A stretch of 64,000 bases of DNA, taken from NCBI RefSeq assembly GCF_019931675.1, contig NZ_CP082922.1:2123001-2187000 (forward strand), written 5' to 3'. Position numbers and translations under genes: made by a program. The notes beneath the pieces were generated by a model. The model searched no databases and was not told the origin of the DNA. It was given only the letters and a program-made list of their open reading frames with translations. Source of the stretch: Nocardioides rotundus (lineage in GTDB: Bacteria > Actinomycetota > Actinomycetes > Propionibacteriales > Nocardioidaceae). Below are positions 9,420-24,499 of this stretch, in pieces. Numbering within the stretch: the stretch's first letter is position 1; every line of letters begins with the position of its first letter.

Positions 9420-10748
9420 TTACCCGACACGCTCTGCTCGACCGAGCAGGCCCTGCGGCCGGACCAGCAGCAACACGATCAGCATCAGCAGCGCCACGGC
9501 GTACTTCAGGTCGCCCGGGGCGCCCAGCAGCGGGGCCAGCTCGATCACCAGCCCGACGATGAGCGAGCCGACCAGGGCGCCGAAGGCGGTCCCGAGCCCG
9601 CCGAGGGTCACCGCGGCGAAGAGGATCAGCAGGATCTGCAGACCGGAGTCCCACCGCATGCCGCGCTGGATCACCAGCGCGTAGAGGAGCCCGGCGAGGC
9701 CGGCGAGCGCCGTTGCCAGCGTCCACACCAGCCGGATCACCCGGTCCACGTCGATCCCCGACGCGCTGGCCAGCGACGGGTTGTCGGAGATCGCCCGGGT
9801 GGCCCGGCCCACGCGGGTGCGCTGCAGCCCCAGGCCGACCAGGATCAGCACCACCGCCGAGAGGCCCATCGCGAACAGGTCCATGTTGGTGAACGTGATC
9901 GGCCCCAGCGTGTGCGAGGTGGACGTCTGCAGGGTGACCTTCACCGTGCCCGCGCCGACGAAGTACTGAAAGGTGTACTGCAGCGCCAGCGACAGCCCGA
10001 TCGTCACGATCATCTGCTGCGCCAGCCCCAGCCCTCGACGTCTCAGCGGTCGCCAGATGCCGGCGTCCTGCAGCCAGCCGGTGGCCCCGCAGATGATGAC
10101 CACCAGGATGCCGCCCAGGATCAGACCCAGCCCGGCCTCGTTGGGGTTGATCAGCAGGAACCCGAGCATGCCGCCCATGGTCACCTGCTCGGCGTGGGAG
10201 AAGCTGGAGAGCCCGGTGGTGCCGTAGATCAGCGAGAGCCCGATCGACGCCATCGCGAGCAGCAGCCCGAGCTTGAGCCCGTTGAAGGAGCTCTTGACCA
10301 GCTCCTCGCCGAAGCTGGTGGTCGCGTCGTAGGCACCGGTGCGCACGGCGATGATCGGCGCGACGGTCTTGCCGAGCTCGACCTTGACCTGGCGACTGGC
10401 GGGACCGGTCACGGCCACATCGTCGGGCAGCGTCTTCTCGTCGATCGCGACCGTGTAGTCGCCCGGCTCGGTGACCTGCACGTTCCACGCGCCGGTCTCC
10501 GACGTGGTCACCGACTCCTCGAAGCCGTTCGGCCCGGTCACGTTGATCGTGACGTTGGGTACGACGGCCTCCTCGGTGCGGACCGTGCTCGCCAGACAGG
10601 CCGACTGGTTGGCCACCGGCAGGCACATGGTCTCGGCCGCCGAGGCCGGACTGAGCGCCGCGACCACCGCGGCCAACGGAGCCAGGAGCGCGCCGACGAG
10701 GAGCGCCAGCGCCACCCGTCGTGGGCGCACGCGGTCAGGACTCTTCAC
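9420..10748 (-). CDS. livH: LivH-type permease fused to an extracellular Ig-like domain
   Basis: 442 aa, unusually long for LivH (about 290-300 aa). Residues 1-36 form a signal peptide (basic RVRPRR, then a hydrophobic core ending PASAA). Residues about 37-150 are an exported domain with a Cys pair (MCLPVANQSACLAS) and a beta-rich, CNA-B/carboxypeptidase-regulatory-like stretch (VTINVTGPNGF ... EPGDYTVAID). The remainder is a normal LivH permease (GLSSFSHAEQVTMGG; TLGGLGTAFGALVG). GTG 10748 is supported by GGGGAGA 7 nt upstream. First gene of livHMGF; the outside domain may contact the LivK lipoprotein (inference). Confidence 0.88.
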   Translation of the reverse strand: MKSPDRVRPRRVALALLVGALLAPLAAVVAALSPASAAETMCLPVANQSACLASTVRTEEAVVPNVTINVTGPNGFEESVTTSETGAWNVQVTEPGDYTVAIDEKTLPDDVAVTGPASRQVKVELGKTVAPIIAVRTGAYDATTSFGEELVKSSFNGLKLGLLLAMASIGLSLIYGTTGLSSFSHAEQVTMGGMLGFLLINPNEAGLGLILGGILVVIICGATGWLQDAGIWRPLRRRGLGLAQQMIVTIGLSLALQYTFQYFVGAGTVKVTLQTSTSHTLGPITFTNMDLFAMGLSAVVLILVGLGLQRTRVGRATRAISDNPSLASASGIDVDRVIRLVWTLATALAGLAGLLYALVIQRGMRWDSGLQILLILFAAVTLGGLGTAFGALVGSLIVGLVIELAPLLGAPGDLKYAVALLMLIVLLLVRPQGLLGRAERVG

Positions 10749-10783
10749 GAAAGATCTCCCCTCGGCCGGTCGAACCATCGCGC

Positions 10784-10789
10784 AGTCTA
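10784..10789 (-). promoter_or_regulatory. livHMGF -10 box
   Basis: TAGACT on the minus strand, 35 nt before the livH start, leaving room for a short leader with the GGGGAGA ribosome binding site. No convincing -35 is seen. Confidence 0.45.
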
Positions 10790-10857
10790 AGGGCCGTTCC
10801 GGTGACCTGCGCCACATCCTGGGAGGAATTGGGGTGGAGCGTGTCCAGATCGTGACG

Positions 10858-11451
10858 TCAGCGAGGCAGGTCGGCGCCGTGGGTGATGACCCCGTCGGCC
10901 ACCTGGCGCATGGACAGGCGCAGATCCATCGCCGTCTTCTGGATCCAGCGGAAGGCCTCGGGCTCGCTGATCCCCAGCTGGTCCTGCAGCACGGTCTTGG
11001 CGCGCTCGACGGCCTTGCGGGCCTCCAGCCGCTCGGTCAGGTCGGCCACCTCGGACTCCAGCGCCGACAGCTCGGAGAATCGGCTGACCGCCATCTCGAT
11101 CGCCGGCACCAGGTCCTGGCGGTTGAACGGCTTCACCAGGTAGGCCATCGCGCCGGCGTCCCTGGCCCGCTCGACCAGGTCGCGCTGTGAGAACGCGGTG
11201 AGGATGACGACCGGCGCGATCCGCTGCTCGGCGATCCGCTGGGCCGCCGCGATCCCGTCGAGGACGGGCATCTTGACGTCCATGACGACCAGGTCGGGCC
11301 GGAGCTCCTCGGCGAGCTCGATGGCGCGAGCGCCGTCGGCGGCCTGGCCCACGACGTCGTACCCCTCCTCCCCGAGCATCTCGGCGAGGTCCATCCGGAT
11401 CAGCGCCTCGTCCTCGGCGATGAGGACGCGGCGGGTGCTGGGCTGGGTCAC
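10858..11451 (-). CDS. pdtaR: Response regulator with ANTAR RNA-binding domain
   Basis: 197 aa. Receiver domain (about 7-120) with acidic pair Glu13/Asp14, phospho-acceptor Asp58 in VVMDVKMP and the conserved Lys in YLVKPFN. A coiled linker then the ANTAR domain (about 130-190; AKTVLQDQLGISEPEAFRW). ANTAR proteins bind paired hairpins in nascent RNA and prevent termination; the mycobacterial homologue PdtaR (Rv1626) sits in the same polA-to-pyk neighbourhood. No partner histidine kinase is in the window. A TAGCCT -10 box (11459-11464) is 7 nt before the GTG start, with no ribosome binding site, so it is likely leaderless. Confidence 0.9.
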   Translation of the reverse strand: MTQPSTRRVLIAEDEALIRMDLAEMLGEEGYDVVGQAADGARAIELAEELRPDLVVMDVKMPVLDGIAAAQRIAEQRIAPVVILTAFSQRDLVERARDAGAMAYLVKPFNRQDLVPAIEMAVSRFSELSALESEVADLTERLEARKAVERAKTVLQDQLGISEPEAFRWIQKTAMDLRLSMRQVADGVITHGADLPR

Positions 11452-11486
11452 GGCTCACAGGCTAGTCGGGGTAGTTTGTCCCCGCG

Positions 11487-11560
11487 GCCCCGGTAGCCCA
11501 ACCGGCAGAGGCGATGGTCTCAAACACCATTCAGTGTGAGTTCGAATCTCACCCGGGGCA
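11487..11560 (+). tRNA. tRNA-Leu(CAA) with short variable arm
   Basis: 74-nt cloverleaf: acceptor GCCCCGG/CCGGGGC, discriminator A, 3-bp D stem with a Leu-like D loop (AACCGGCAGA), anticodon stem ATGGT/ACCAT around loop CTCAAAC (anticodon CAA, codon UUG), a 5-nt variable loop TCAGT, T arm GTGAG-TTCGAAT-CTCAC. CCA is not encoded. Leucine tRNAs normally have a long variable arm; this one has a class I shape. A -10-like TAGTTT is at 11472-11477. Confidence 0.92.
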
Positions 11561-11587
11561 CCCCTGCGCCCGAGGCTCGGCCCGGCG

Positions 11588-13036
11588 TCAGTCCTGGCGT
11601 CGGTAGGCCGGGGCCACCTCGTTGATGGCGTCACCCATCTTGTGGATCCGCAGCGCGTTGGTGGAGCCAGGGATGCCCGGCGGGCTGCCGGCGATGATGA
11701 CCACCAGGTCACCCTCCTCGACCCGGCCGGTGGCGAGCAGCGCCTCGTCGACCTGCCGCACCATCTCGTCGGTGTGCTCGACCGAGTCGGCCTTGAACGG
11801 CTCCACCCCCCACGTGAGCGCCAGCTGGTCGCGGACCTTGTCGGTCGTGGTGAAGCCGAGGATCGGGGTGATCGGTCGGTAGCGGGAGAGCCGCCGGGCG
11901 GAGTCGCCGCTGGTGGTGAAGGCGACGAGGTACTTCGCACCGGCGCGCTGGGCGACCTCGGCCGCGGCCTTGGCGATGATCCCGCCGCGGGTGAAGGGCT
12001 CCCAGGTGACCTCGGCCATGTGGGCCAGGCCCATCCGCTCGGTCGACTCGATGATCCGGCCCATGGTCTGGGTGGCGACGATCGGGTAGGCGCCCACCGA
12101 GGTCTCGCCCGACAGCATCACGGCGTCCGCGCCGTCCAGGACGGCGTTGGCGACGTCGGAGGCCTCGGCGCGGGTCGGCGCGGGGGCGCTGATCATCGAC
12201 TCCAGCATCTGGGTCGCGACGATCACCGGCTTGGCCTTGGCCCGGGTGCGCTCGACCACGAGCTTCTGGTGCACCGGCACGTCCTCGAGCGGGCACTCAA
12301 CGCCGAGGTCCCCGCGCGCGACCATGATCCCGTCGAAGGCGTCGATGATGTCGTCGATGTTCTGCAGCGCCTGCGGCTTCTCGATCTTGGCGATGACCGG
12401 GACGAGGATCCCCTCCTCGTGCATGATCCGGCGCACGTCCTCGGCGTCGGCCGCGTTGCGCACGAAGCTCAGCGCGATGAAGTCCACGCCGGTGCGCAGC
12501 GCCCAGCGCAGGTCCTCGGCGTCCTTGGCCGACAGGGCGGGCACGGACACCGCGACACCGGGGAGGTTGATCCCCTTGTGGTCGCTGAGGGTCCCGGGCA
12601 CGACGACCTCGGTGGTCACGTCGGTGTCGGTCACGCCGGTGACCCGCAGGTGCACCTTGCCGTCGTCGATCAGGATCGGGTCTCCGACCTTCACGTCGCC
12701 CGGCAGGCCGGCGTACGTCGTCCCGGCGACCGTCGCGTCCCCCGGCACGTCGCGGGTGGTGATGGTGAACTCCTGGCCCTGGGTGACCACGACCGGACCC
12801 TCGGCGAAGGTCTCCAGCCGGATCTTGGGCCCCTGCAGGTCGGCGAAGATCGCGATCGCGTGACCGCTCTCGTCCGACGCCTCGCGCACCAGGCGGTAGA
12901 CCCGCTCGTGGTCCTCGTGGGAGCCGTGACTCATGTTCAGCCGGGCCACGTCCATGCCCGCGTCGATGAGCGCCGCGATCTGCTCCGGGGAGGCGACGGC
13001 AGGACCCATGGTGCAGACGATCTTTGCTCTACGCAC
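11588..13036 (-). CDS. pyk: Pyruvate kinase
   Basis: 482 aa, the usual size. Converts phosphoenolpyruvate and ADP to pyruvate and ATP. TIM-barrel motifs: RLNMSHGSHEDH, VIAKIEKPQALQN with the catalytic Lys, MVARGDLGVECP, and MLSGETSVGAYP; a C-terminal regulatory domain is present. Start GTG 13036 has no ribosome binding site but a promoter TTGGAA-17-TAGGGT ends 6 nt upstream, so it is leaderless. A hairpin repeat lies further upstream. Same neighbourhood as mycobacterial pykA. Confidence 0.95.
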   Translation of the reverse strand: MRRAKIVCTMGPAVASPEQIAALIDAGMDVARLNMSHGSHEDHERVYRLVREASDESGHAIAIFADLQGPKIRLETFAEGPVVVTQGQEFTITTRDVPGDATVAGTTYAGLPGDVKVGDPILIDDGKVHLRVTGVTDTDVTTEVVVPGTLSDHKGINLPGVAVSVPALSAKDAEDLRWALRTGVDFIALSFVRNAADAEDVRRIMHEEGILVPVIAKIEKPQALQNIDDIIDAFDGIMVARGDLGVECPLEDVPVHQKLVVERTRAKAKPVIVATQMLESMISAPAPTRAEASDVANAVLDGADAVMLSGETSVGAYPIVATQTMGRIIESTERMGLAHMAEVTWEPFTRGGIIAKAAAEVAQRAGAKYLVAFTTSGDSARRLSRYRPITPILGFTTTDKVRDQLALTWGVEPFKADSVEHTDEMVRQVDEALLATGRVEEGDLVVIIAGSPPGIPGSTNALRIHKMGDAINEVAPAYRRQD

Positions 13037-13042
13037 ACCTCG

Positions 13043-13071
13043 ACCCTAGTGCAGGTGTTGGATCGTTCCAA
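13043..13071 (-). promoter_or_regulatory. pyk promoter
   Basis: -35 TTGGAA (13066-13071), 17-bp spacer, -10 TAGGGT (13043-13048), ending 6 nt before the GTG of pyk. Confidence 0.65.
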
Positions 13072-13096
13072 GGTTGGATCGCCCCGCCCGCGCCCC

Positions 13097-13166
13097 ATGT
13101 CACGCACAGTTCGGTCAGCTTGTCGAGGGGTAGAGCACTCCACAAGCCGGCCGAACTCTCGACAAG
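13097..13166 (+). repeat. 70-bp hairpin repeat, copy 3
   Basis: Same length and outer ends as copies 1 and 2 (ATGTCACGCACAGTTCGG ... TCTCGACAAG), 60 of 70 identical to copy 1. The stem is partly degraded in the middle. It lies between gltD and the pyk promoter. Confidence 0.85.
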
Positions 13167-13219
13167 CTGCCCGACCGCCCGGCGAGGACGCGCGGACGAG
13201 GTACGGCGCAGCCGCCGAC

Positions 13220-14684
13220 TCAGACCGTCAGCGGGCGCGCCGACGGCGGGATCGGCGCGGGCAGGTTGGTCGACCCGGTGAGGTAGGCGTCCACCGCCGC
13301 GGCGGCGGCCCGACCCTCGGCGATCGCCCACACGATGAGCGACTGGCCGCGGCCGGCGTCGCCGGCGCAGAAGACGCCGTCCACGCTGGTGGCGTACTGC
13401 TCGTCGCGCTTGATGTTGCCGCGCTCGTCCAGCTCCACGCCCAGCTGCTCGACCAGGCCGGGCCGCTCGGGTCCGGTGAAGCCCATCGCGAAGAGCACCA
13501 GCTGCGCGGGGATCTCCCGCTCGGTGCCCTCGTGCTCGACCAGCTTCCCGTCCTCGAAGGAGACCTCGATCAGCCGCAGCCCCCGCACCCGGCCTTGGTC
13601 GTCGCCCAGGAACTCCTTGGTCGAGACCGCGTAGACCCGGTCGCCGCCCTCCTCGTGCGCGGAGGACACCCGGAAGAGCATGGGGTACGTCGGCCACGGC
13701 TGGTGCGCGGGCCGGTCCTCGCCCGGCTGCGGCATGATCTCCAGCTGGGTGATCGACCGCGCCCCCTGCCGGATCGCGGTGCCCAGGCAGTCCGCGCCCG
13801 TGTCGCCGCCGCCGATGATGACGACGTCGCGGTCGGTGGCCACGATCTGGTCCTCGACCTCCTCGCCCAGCGAGGCGCGGTTGCCCTGCGGCAGGTAGTC
13901 CATCGCCTGGTGGATGCCGTCCAGCTCGCGGCCGTCGACCGGCAGGTCGCGGGCCTCGGTGGCGCCCATGGCGAGCACGACGGCGTCGTAGCGGTCCCGC
14001 AGCTGGTCCACGCTGAGCCCGTCGGGGGTGCCGACGGCGACCCCGGCCCGGAAGACCGTGCCCTCGCGGCGCATCTGGTCCAGCCGGCGGTCCAGGTGCT
14101 TCTTCTCCATCTTGAACTCGGGGATGCCGTAGCGCATCAGCCCGCCGATCTTGTCGGCCCGCTCATAGACCGCGACCGTGTGACCGGCCCGGGTGAGCTG
14201 CTGGGCGGCGGCCAGGCCGGCCGGGCCGGAGCCGACCACCGCGACCGTGCGACCCGAGAGCCACTCCGGCGGCTGCGGTCGCACGGCACGGGACTCCCAG
14301 GCGCGGTCGATGATCGCGACCTCGACGTTCTTGATCGTCACGGGCTCCTGGTTGATCCCGAGCACGCAAGCGGTCTCGCAAGGCGCCGGGCACAGCCGCC
14401 CGGTGAACTCCGGGAAGTTGTTCGTGGCGTGCAGCCGCTCGATCGCCTCGTCCCAGTCGTCGCGCCAGACCAGGTCGTTCCACTCCGGGATGATGTTGCC
14501 CAGCGGGCAGCCCTGGTGGCAGAACGGGATGCCGCAGTCCATGCAGCGACCGGCCTGGGTCGAGATGATCGGCAGCAGGGCGCGCCCGATGCCGTCGGGG
14601 TAGACCTCGTTCCAGTCCTGCACCCGCTCGGCGACCTCGCGGCGGGTGGCGACCTCGCGGCCGTGCTTGAGGAAACCCTTGGGG

Positions 14685-14692
<8 letters not shown>
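13220..14692 (-). CDS. gltD: Glutamate synthase, small subunit
   Basis: 490 aa. Supplies electrons from NADPH to GltB for glutamine + 2-oxoglutarate to 2 glutamate. N-terminal Fe-S cysteines [17 protein letters not shown], the FAD Rossmann motif [14 protein letters not shown] and the NADPH motif [13 protein letters not shown] are present in order. The start overlaps the gltB stop by 8 nt; the two subunits are made from one operon. Confidence 0.96.
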
Positions 14693-19244
<4,552 letters not shown>

Positions 19245-19421
19245 CGCTGGCATTCTCCCGTCGTCGGCGGTGCGCGCTGCGCCTCCGACGAGGGAGACGG
19301 CGGCGACCGTGGCGGTCGTGGGACGCGGCAGGGACAGCGTTGGCCCGACAGCGGAGCCTTGAATCTATCACCCGCGGCCGCAGTCGCGACCGGGGCTATC
19401 CCACAAAGGGAGACGGCGATC

Positions 19422-20297
19422 TCACTCCGTGTCGGCCGCGGGCTGGGGCTCCCGGCCCTCGTCGTAGACCTGCTCCTCGCGCACCGGATGGGTGCGCCGC
19501 GACCACAGGAACCAGGCGGCGGCGAGCACGAAGACCACGATCGAGGTCCACACGTTCAGGCGCAGGCCCAGGACGTCGTTCATCTGGACGTCGTCCACCC
19601 GCAGCATCTCGATCCAGCCGCGTCCGGCCGTGTAGGCCATGATGTACAGCGCCGCGACCTGACCGTGCCCGAGTCGGAACCGGCGGTCGGCCCACACCAC
19701 GACCGCGAACGCCGCGAAGCACCACAGGAGCTCGTAGAGGAAGGTCGGGTGGTGGTAGGTCTGGCCGACCACGTTCCCGGCCGCGTCGAACTGGTCGATC
19801 TCCAGCCGCCACGGCAGGTCGGTCTGCCGGCCGTAGAGCTCCTGGTTGAACCAGTTGCCCAGGCGGCCGATCCCCTGCGCGATCAGCACGCCGGGCGCGA
19901 TCGCGTCCAGCATCGGCAGCAGCCGGATGCCCTTCTGCCGGCAGCCGATGATCACGCCGACCGCGCCCAGGGAGATCGCCCCCCACACGCCCAGGCCGCC
20001 GTTCCACACCGCCAGCGCGTCCCACGGGTTGCGTCCGGGGCCGAAGTAGAGCTGGTAGTCGGTGATGACGTGGTAGAGCCGGCCGCCGACCACGCCGAAC
20101 GGCACCGCCCACAGGGCCAGGTCGCTGACGTCTCCCGGCCGCCCGCCGCGAGCGACCCAGCGGCGCTCGCCGATCCAGATCGCGGCCGCGATCCCGGCGA
20201 TGATGGCCAGGGCGTAGGCGCGGATGGGCAGCGGTCCGAGGTACCAGGTCCCCTGGTCCGGGCTGGGGATGGCCAGTGCCGTCAGCAGGGGCGTCAC
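19422..20297 (-). CDS. lgt: Prolipoprotein diacylglyceryl transferase
   Basis: 291 aa, seven membrane segments. Transfers diacylglycerol from phosphatidylglycerol to the lipobox Cys of prolipoproteins (LivK here is a substrate type). The Lgt signature GRLGNWFNQELYGRQTDLPW, the GGRLYHV motif and HPTFLYE are all seen. Last gene of the trp chain; GTG overlaps the trpA stop by 4 nt. The same trpCBA-lgt order is found in mycobacteria and streptomycetes. Confidence 0.95.
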   Translation of the reverse strand: MTPLLTALAIPSPDQGTWYLGPLPIRAYALAIIAGIAAAIWIGERRWVARGGRPGDVSDLALWAVPFGVVGGRLYHVITDYQLYFGPGRNPWDALAVWNGGLGVWGAISLGAVGVIIGCRQKGIRLLPMLDAIAPGVLIAQGIGRLGNWFNQELYGRQTDLPWRLEIDQFDAAGNVVGQTYHHPTFLYELLWCFAAFAVVVWADRRFRLGHGQVAALYIMAYTAGRGWIEMLRVDDVQMNDVLGLRLNVWTSIVVFVLAAAWFLWSRRTHPVREEQVYDEGREPQPAADTE

Positions 20298-21081
20298 CGG
20301 CGGACGCCGTCCGCCAGGTCGCGCGCCAGGGCAGCGACGGCCCGCAGGCCCTCGGGCGCGTCCCCGGCGTCCAGCAGCGCCCGCACGAAGGCGGAGCCGA
20401 CGATCACCGCGTCGGCGTACGACGCCACCTCGGCGGCCTGGTCGCCGTTGCTCACGCCCAGGCCCACGCCGATCGGCAGGTCGGTCGCCGCGCGGGTACG
20501 GCGGACCAGCGGCCCGGCCAGGTCGGACGTCGTGGTGCGGGCGCCGGTCACGCCCATCACGGCGGTGGCGTAGACGAACCCGCGGCAGGCCTCCACGGTC
20601 ATGGCGATCCGCTCGTCGGTCGAGCTCGGCGAGACCAGGAAGACCTTGTCCAGGTCGTGCTCATCGGCGGCGGCGATCCACTCCGGCGCATAGTCGGGGG
20701 TCAGGTCGGGCGTGATCAGGCCCGCACCGCCCGCGGAGGCGAGGTCGGCGGCGAACCGGTCCACGCCGTACCGCTCGACCGGGTTCCAGTAGGTCATCAC
20801 CAGGGTGGGCGTCCCGGTCGCCGCGACCGCCTCCACGACGCGCAGCACGTCCGTGGTGTGGATGCCCTGCTCGAGCGCCTGCTGGGCGGCGGCCTGGATG
20901 GTCGGGCCGTCCATCACCGGATCGCTGTAGGGCAGCCCGATCTCGATCACGTCGCAGCCCCCGTCGACCATGGCGCGGACCGCCTCGATCGAGCCGGCGA
21001 CGTCGGGGAAGCCGGCGGGCAGGTAGCCGACCAGGGTGCTGCGGCCCTCGTCGAGCGCCGCGCGGATGGCAGGGGTCGTGC

Positions 21082-21085
<4 letters not shown>
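20294..21085 (-). CDS. trpA: Tryptophan synthase alpha chain
   Basis: 263 aa TIM barrel that cleaves indole-3-glycerol phosphate to indole. Motifs [23 protein letters not shown] (catalytic Asp) and [12 protein letters not shown] are intact. GTG 21085 overlaps the trpB stop by 4 nt (GTGA); the open frame continues upstream in trpB but carries no homology. Confidence 0.95.
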
Positions 21086-22391
<1,306 letters not shown>

Positions 22392-22395
<4 letters not shown>

Positions 22396-23174
22396 GGCGT
22401 CAGTCCCGTCATCTCACGGACGGCCCGCTCCGGGTCGCCCTCCTTCACCAGCGCCTCGCCGACGAGCACCGCTCGGGCGCCCTCATCGACGTGCCGCTGC
22501 ACGTCGGCCGCGGAGAAGATCCCCGACTCGGCCACCTTGACCACCGACTCCGGCAGCAACGGGGCCAGTCGTCCGAAGGTGTCCTGGTCGATCGCCAGGG
22601 TGGTCAGGTCGCGCGCGTTCACGCCGACCAGCTCCGCGCCGAGGGCGAGGGCCCGCTCGGTCTCGGCCTCGTCGTGCACCTCGACCAGCGCGGTCAGCCC
22701 CAGCTCCCCCGCGAGGTCGTAGAGGCGCCGCAGTGTGTCGTCGTCCAGCGCCGCCACGATGAGCAGTGCCAGGTCGGCACCCGCGGCCCGGGCCTCGATC
22801 AGCTGGTAGTCCTCGACGATGAAGTCCTTGCGGAGCAGCGGGGTGTCCACCGCGGCACGGACGGCGCGGAGGTCCTCCAGGCTGCCGCCGAAGCGGCGCT
22901 GCTCGGTGAGCACGCTGATCGCCGCGGCACCTCCGGCGGCGTAGCGTCGGGCCAGCTCGGCCGGGTCGGGGATGGCGGCGAGGTCGCCCTTGCTCGGGCT
23001 GCGGCGCTTGACCTCGGCGATGACGCTGGAGCCGGGCTCGCGGAGCTGCGGCATCGGGTCGCGGGGCGGGTCGACGTCGGCCAGAGCGGCGCGCAGGTCG
23101 GCGACCGGCAGGCGCGCCTGCCGCGCGGCCAGGTCGTCCCGGACCCCGGCGACGATGTCGTCGAGCACGGACAC
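22392..23174 (-). CDS. trpC: Indole-3-glycerol-phosphate synthase
   Basis: 260 aa. Closes the indole ring of CdRP. Motifs [33 protein letters not shown] and VAESGIF are present. Start GTG 23174 follows AAGGAAG by 8 nt; GTG 23168 is possible. Coupled to trpB and trpA by 4-nt overlaps. Confidence 0.94.
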
Positions 23175-23303
23175 AGGGGATACTTCCTTCTTCACTTCCG
23201 GTGCGGGCTCATCGCGCGACGCTGCGCGGTGCCAGCCTCTCACGCCGGTCCAGCGGCGACTCCGAGCGTCCGCCCGAGAGGACCGTGCGGGGTCGGTGCG
23301 GGC

Positions 23304-23510
23304 TCAGCGCTGCGGCTCGCCCAGGCCCATCCGGGTCATGATGAAGAACACCGGCAGGCCGAGCACCATCAGCACGATGCCGATCCAGAACAGCAGCATG
23401 TTCACCGGGGAGAGCAGCAGGCCGACGGCGCCCACGACCGAGCCGAGGGTGGCCACGCCCACCGCCGTCCACGCCGCGGGAGTGTTGCCGTGGTGGGACC
23501 CCTGGGACAT
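23304..23510 (-). CDS. Small trp-cluster membrane protein (HGxxPAAW type)
   Basis: 68 aa with two membrane helices (about 16-36 and 38-58). The N-terminal HHGNTPAAWTAV motif is typical of a small actinobacterial family encoded between the Trp-associated membrane protein and trpC; function unknown. AAGGAG 8 nt before ATG 23510 supports the start. It is 78 bp downstream of the larger membrane protein gene and 129 bp upstream of trpC. Confidence 0.82.
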   Translation of the reverse strand: MSQGSHHGNTPAAWTAVGVATLGSVVGAVGLLLSPVNMLLFWIGIVLMVLGLPVFFIMTRMGLGEPQR

Positions 23511-23588
23511 CGTGGCTGCTCCTTGCTCGTCGTACTCCAGACGGGCCCGTGGTGGTCGGCGCCCGCGATGAGAAGTGTAGGGCGTCGA

Positions 23589-24143
23589 TCAGTCCGTGGG
23601 GTCGCGACCCTCGTCCATGGCGCGCCACAGCTCGGTGCTGGTGGCCTCGTCGGGGTCGATGGGACGATCCTCGGCCGAGCCCGGGGCGTCGTACCGCTGG
23701 CCCATCTCCGGCCAGCCGGGCGTGCCCAGCACGGCACCCGCGGTCGCGGCCACCGAGGCCAGGGCGCCGACGACGGCCAGGGCGTACCAGACGCTCAGCC
23801 GCGCCTCCGACTCCGCGCCCAGGTCGAGGTAGGCCGCCTCCAGCGCGTCGGGGAAGGACCAGGCACCGGCCACCAGGACCGCCAGCGTGCCCAGGGACAT
23901 CAGGAGCGCCAGGACGGCGATGGCGCGGCGGAAGATGCCGCGGGAGACCAGGACGACGCCCCAGCAGGCCAGCACCACCAGGGCGAGGGCCTGTGCGGCG
24001 GGCGAGGACCCGGCCGACTCCGGCACGGGTACGGCGGGGTCGGGGCCGCTGGTCAGGGTCGCGAGGTCGCGGCCCGCGGCGAGCGCCACGGCCCCCGCGC
24101 CGAGCAGCCCGACGACCAGGGTCGGTCGCAGGCCCGGCCTCAC
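23589..24143 (-). CDS. Trp biosynthesis-associated membrane protein
   Basis: 184 aa, four membrane segments, of the Trp_oprn_chp family (PF09534-like), function unknown. The C-terminal tail is cytoplasmic and acidic. The GTG start overlaps the hisI stop by 4 nt. In related genomes trpE usually precedes it; here hisI does. Confidence 0.82.
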   Translation of the reverse strand: MRPGLRPTLVVGLLGAGAVALAAGRDLATLTSGPDPAVPVPESAGSSPAAQALALVVLACWGVVLVSRGIFRRAIAVLALLMSLGTLAVLVAGAWSFPDALEAAYLDLGAESEARLSVWYALAVVGALASVAATAGAVLGTPGWPEMGQRYDAPGSAEDRPIDPDEATSTELWRAMDEGRDPTD

Positions 24144-24499
24144 GCCGACTCCGCCGCTCCGGGCTCCAGCAGCCCGGCGTCGAAGCAGGTGCGGTCACCG
24201 GTGTGGCACGCCGCGCCCACCTGATCGACGACGACCAGCAGGGTGTCGCCGTCGCAGTCCAGCCGGACCTCGCGGACGCTCTGGGTGTTGCCCGAGGTCT
24301 CGCCCTTGACCCAGTAGGCCTGACGCGACCGGGACCAGTAGGTCCCCCGGCCGGTCGTCAGGGTGCGGTGGAGCGCCTCGTCGTCCATCCAGGCGAGCAT
24401 GAGCACCTCCCCGGTGCCCTCCTGCTGCACGATGGCGGGCAGGAGGCCGTCGGGATTGCGGGTGAGCCGGGCGGCGATCGCGGGGTCGAGGTCGGTCAC
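24140..24499 (-). CDS. hisI: Phosphoribosyl-AMP cyclohydrolase
   Basis: 119 aa. Third step of histidine synthesis. Zn/Mg-binding and catalytic motifs: [31 protein letters not shown] and [14 protein letters not shown] then [15 protein letters not shown] 24499 has GGAGAA about 8 nt upstream. It overlaps the ABC exporter stop upstream and the Trp-associated gene downstream by 4 nt each. Confidence 0.95.
   Translation of the reverse strand: MTDLDPAIAARLTRNPDGLLPAIVQQEGTGEVLMLAWMDDEALHRTLTTGRGTYWSRSRQAYWVKGETSGNTQSVREVRLDCDGDTLLVVVDQVGAACHTGDRTCFDAGLLEPGAAESA

Noticed and set aside
23175..23223. Short frame before trpC considered as a trp leader peptide
   Set aside because: It encodes only six codons without any Trp, and no attenuator hairpin follows.
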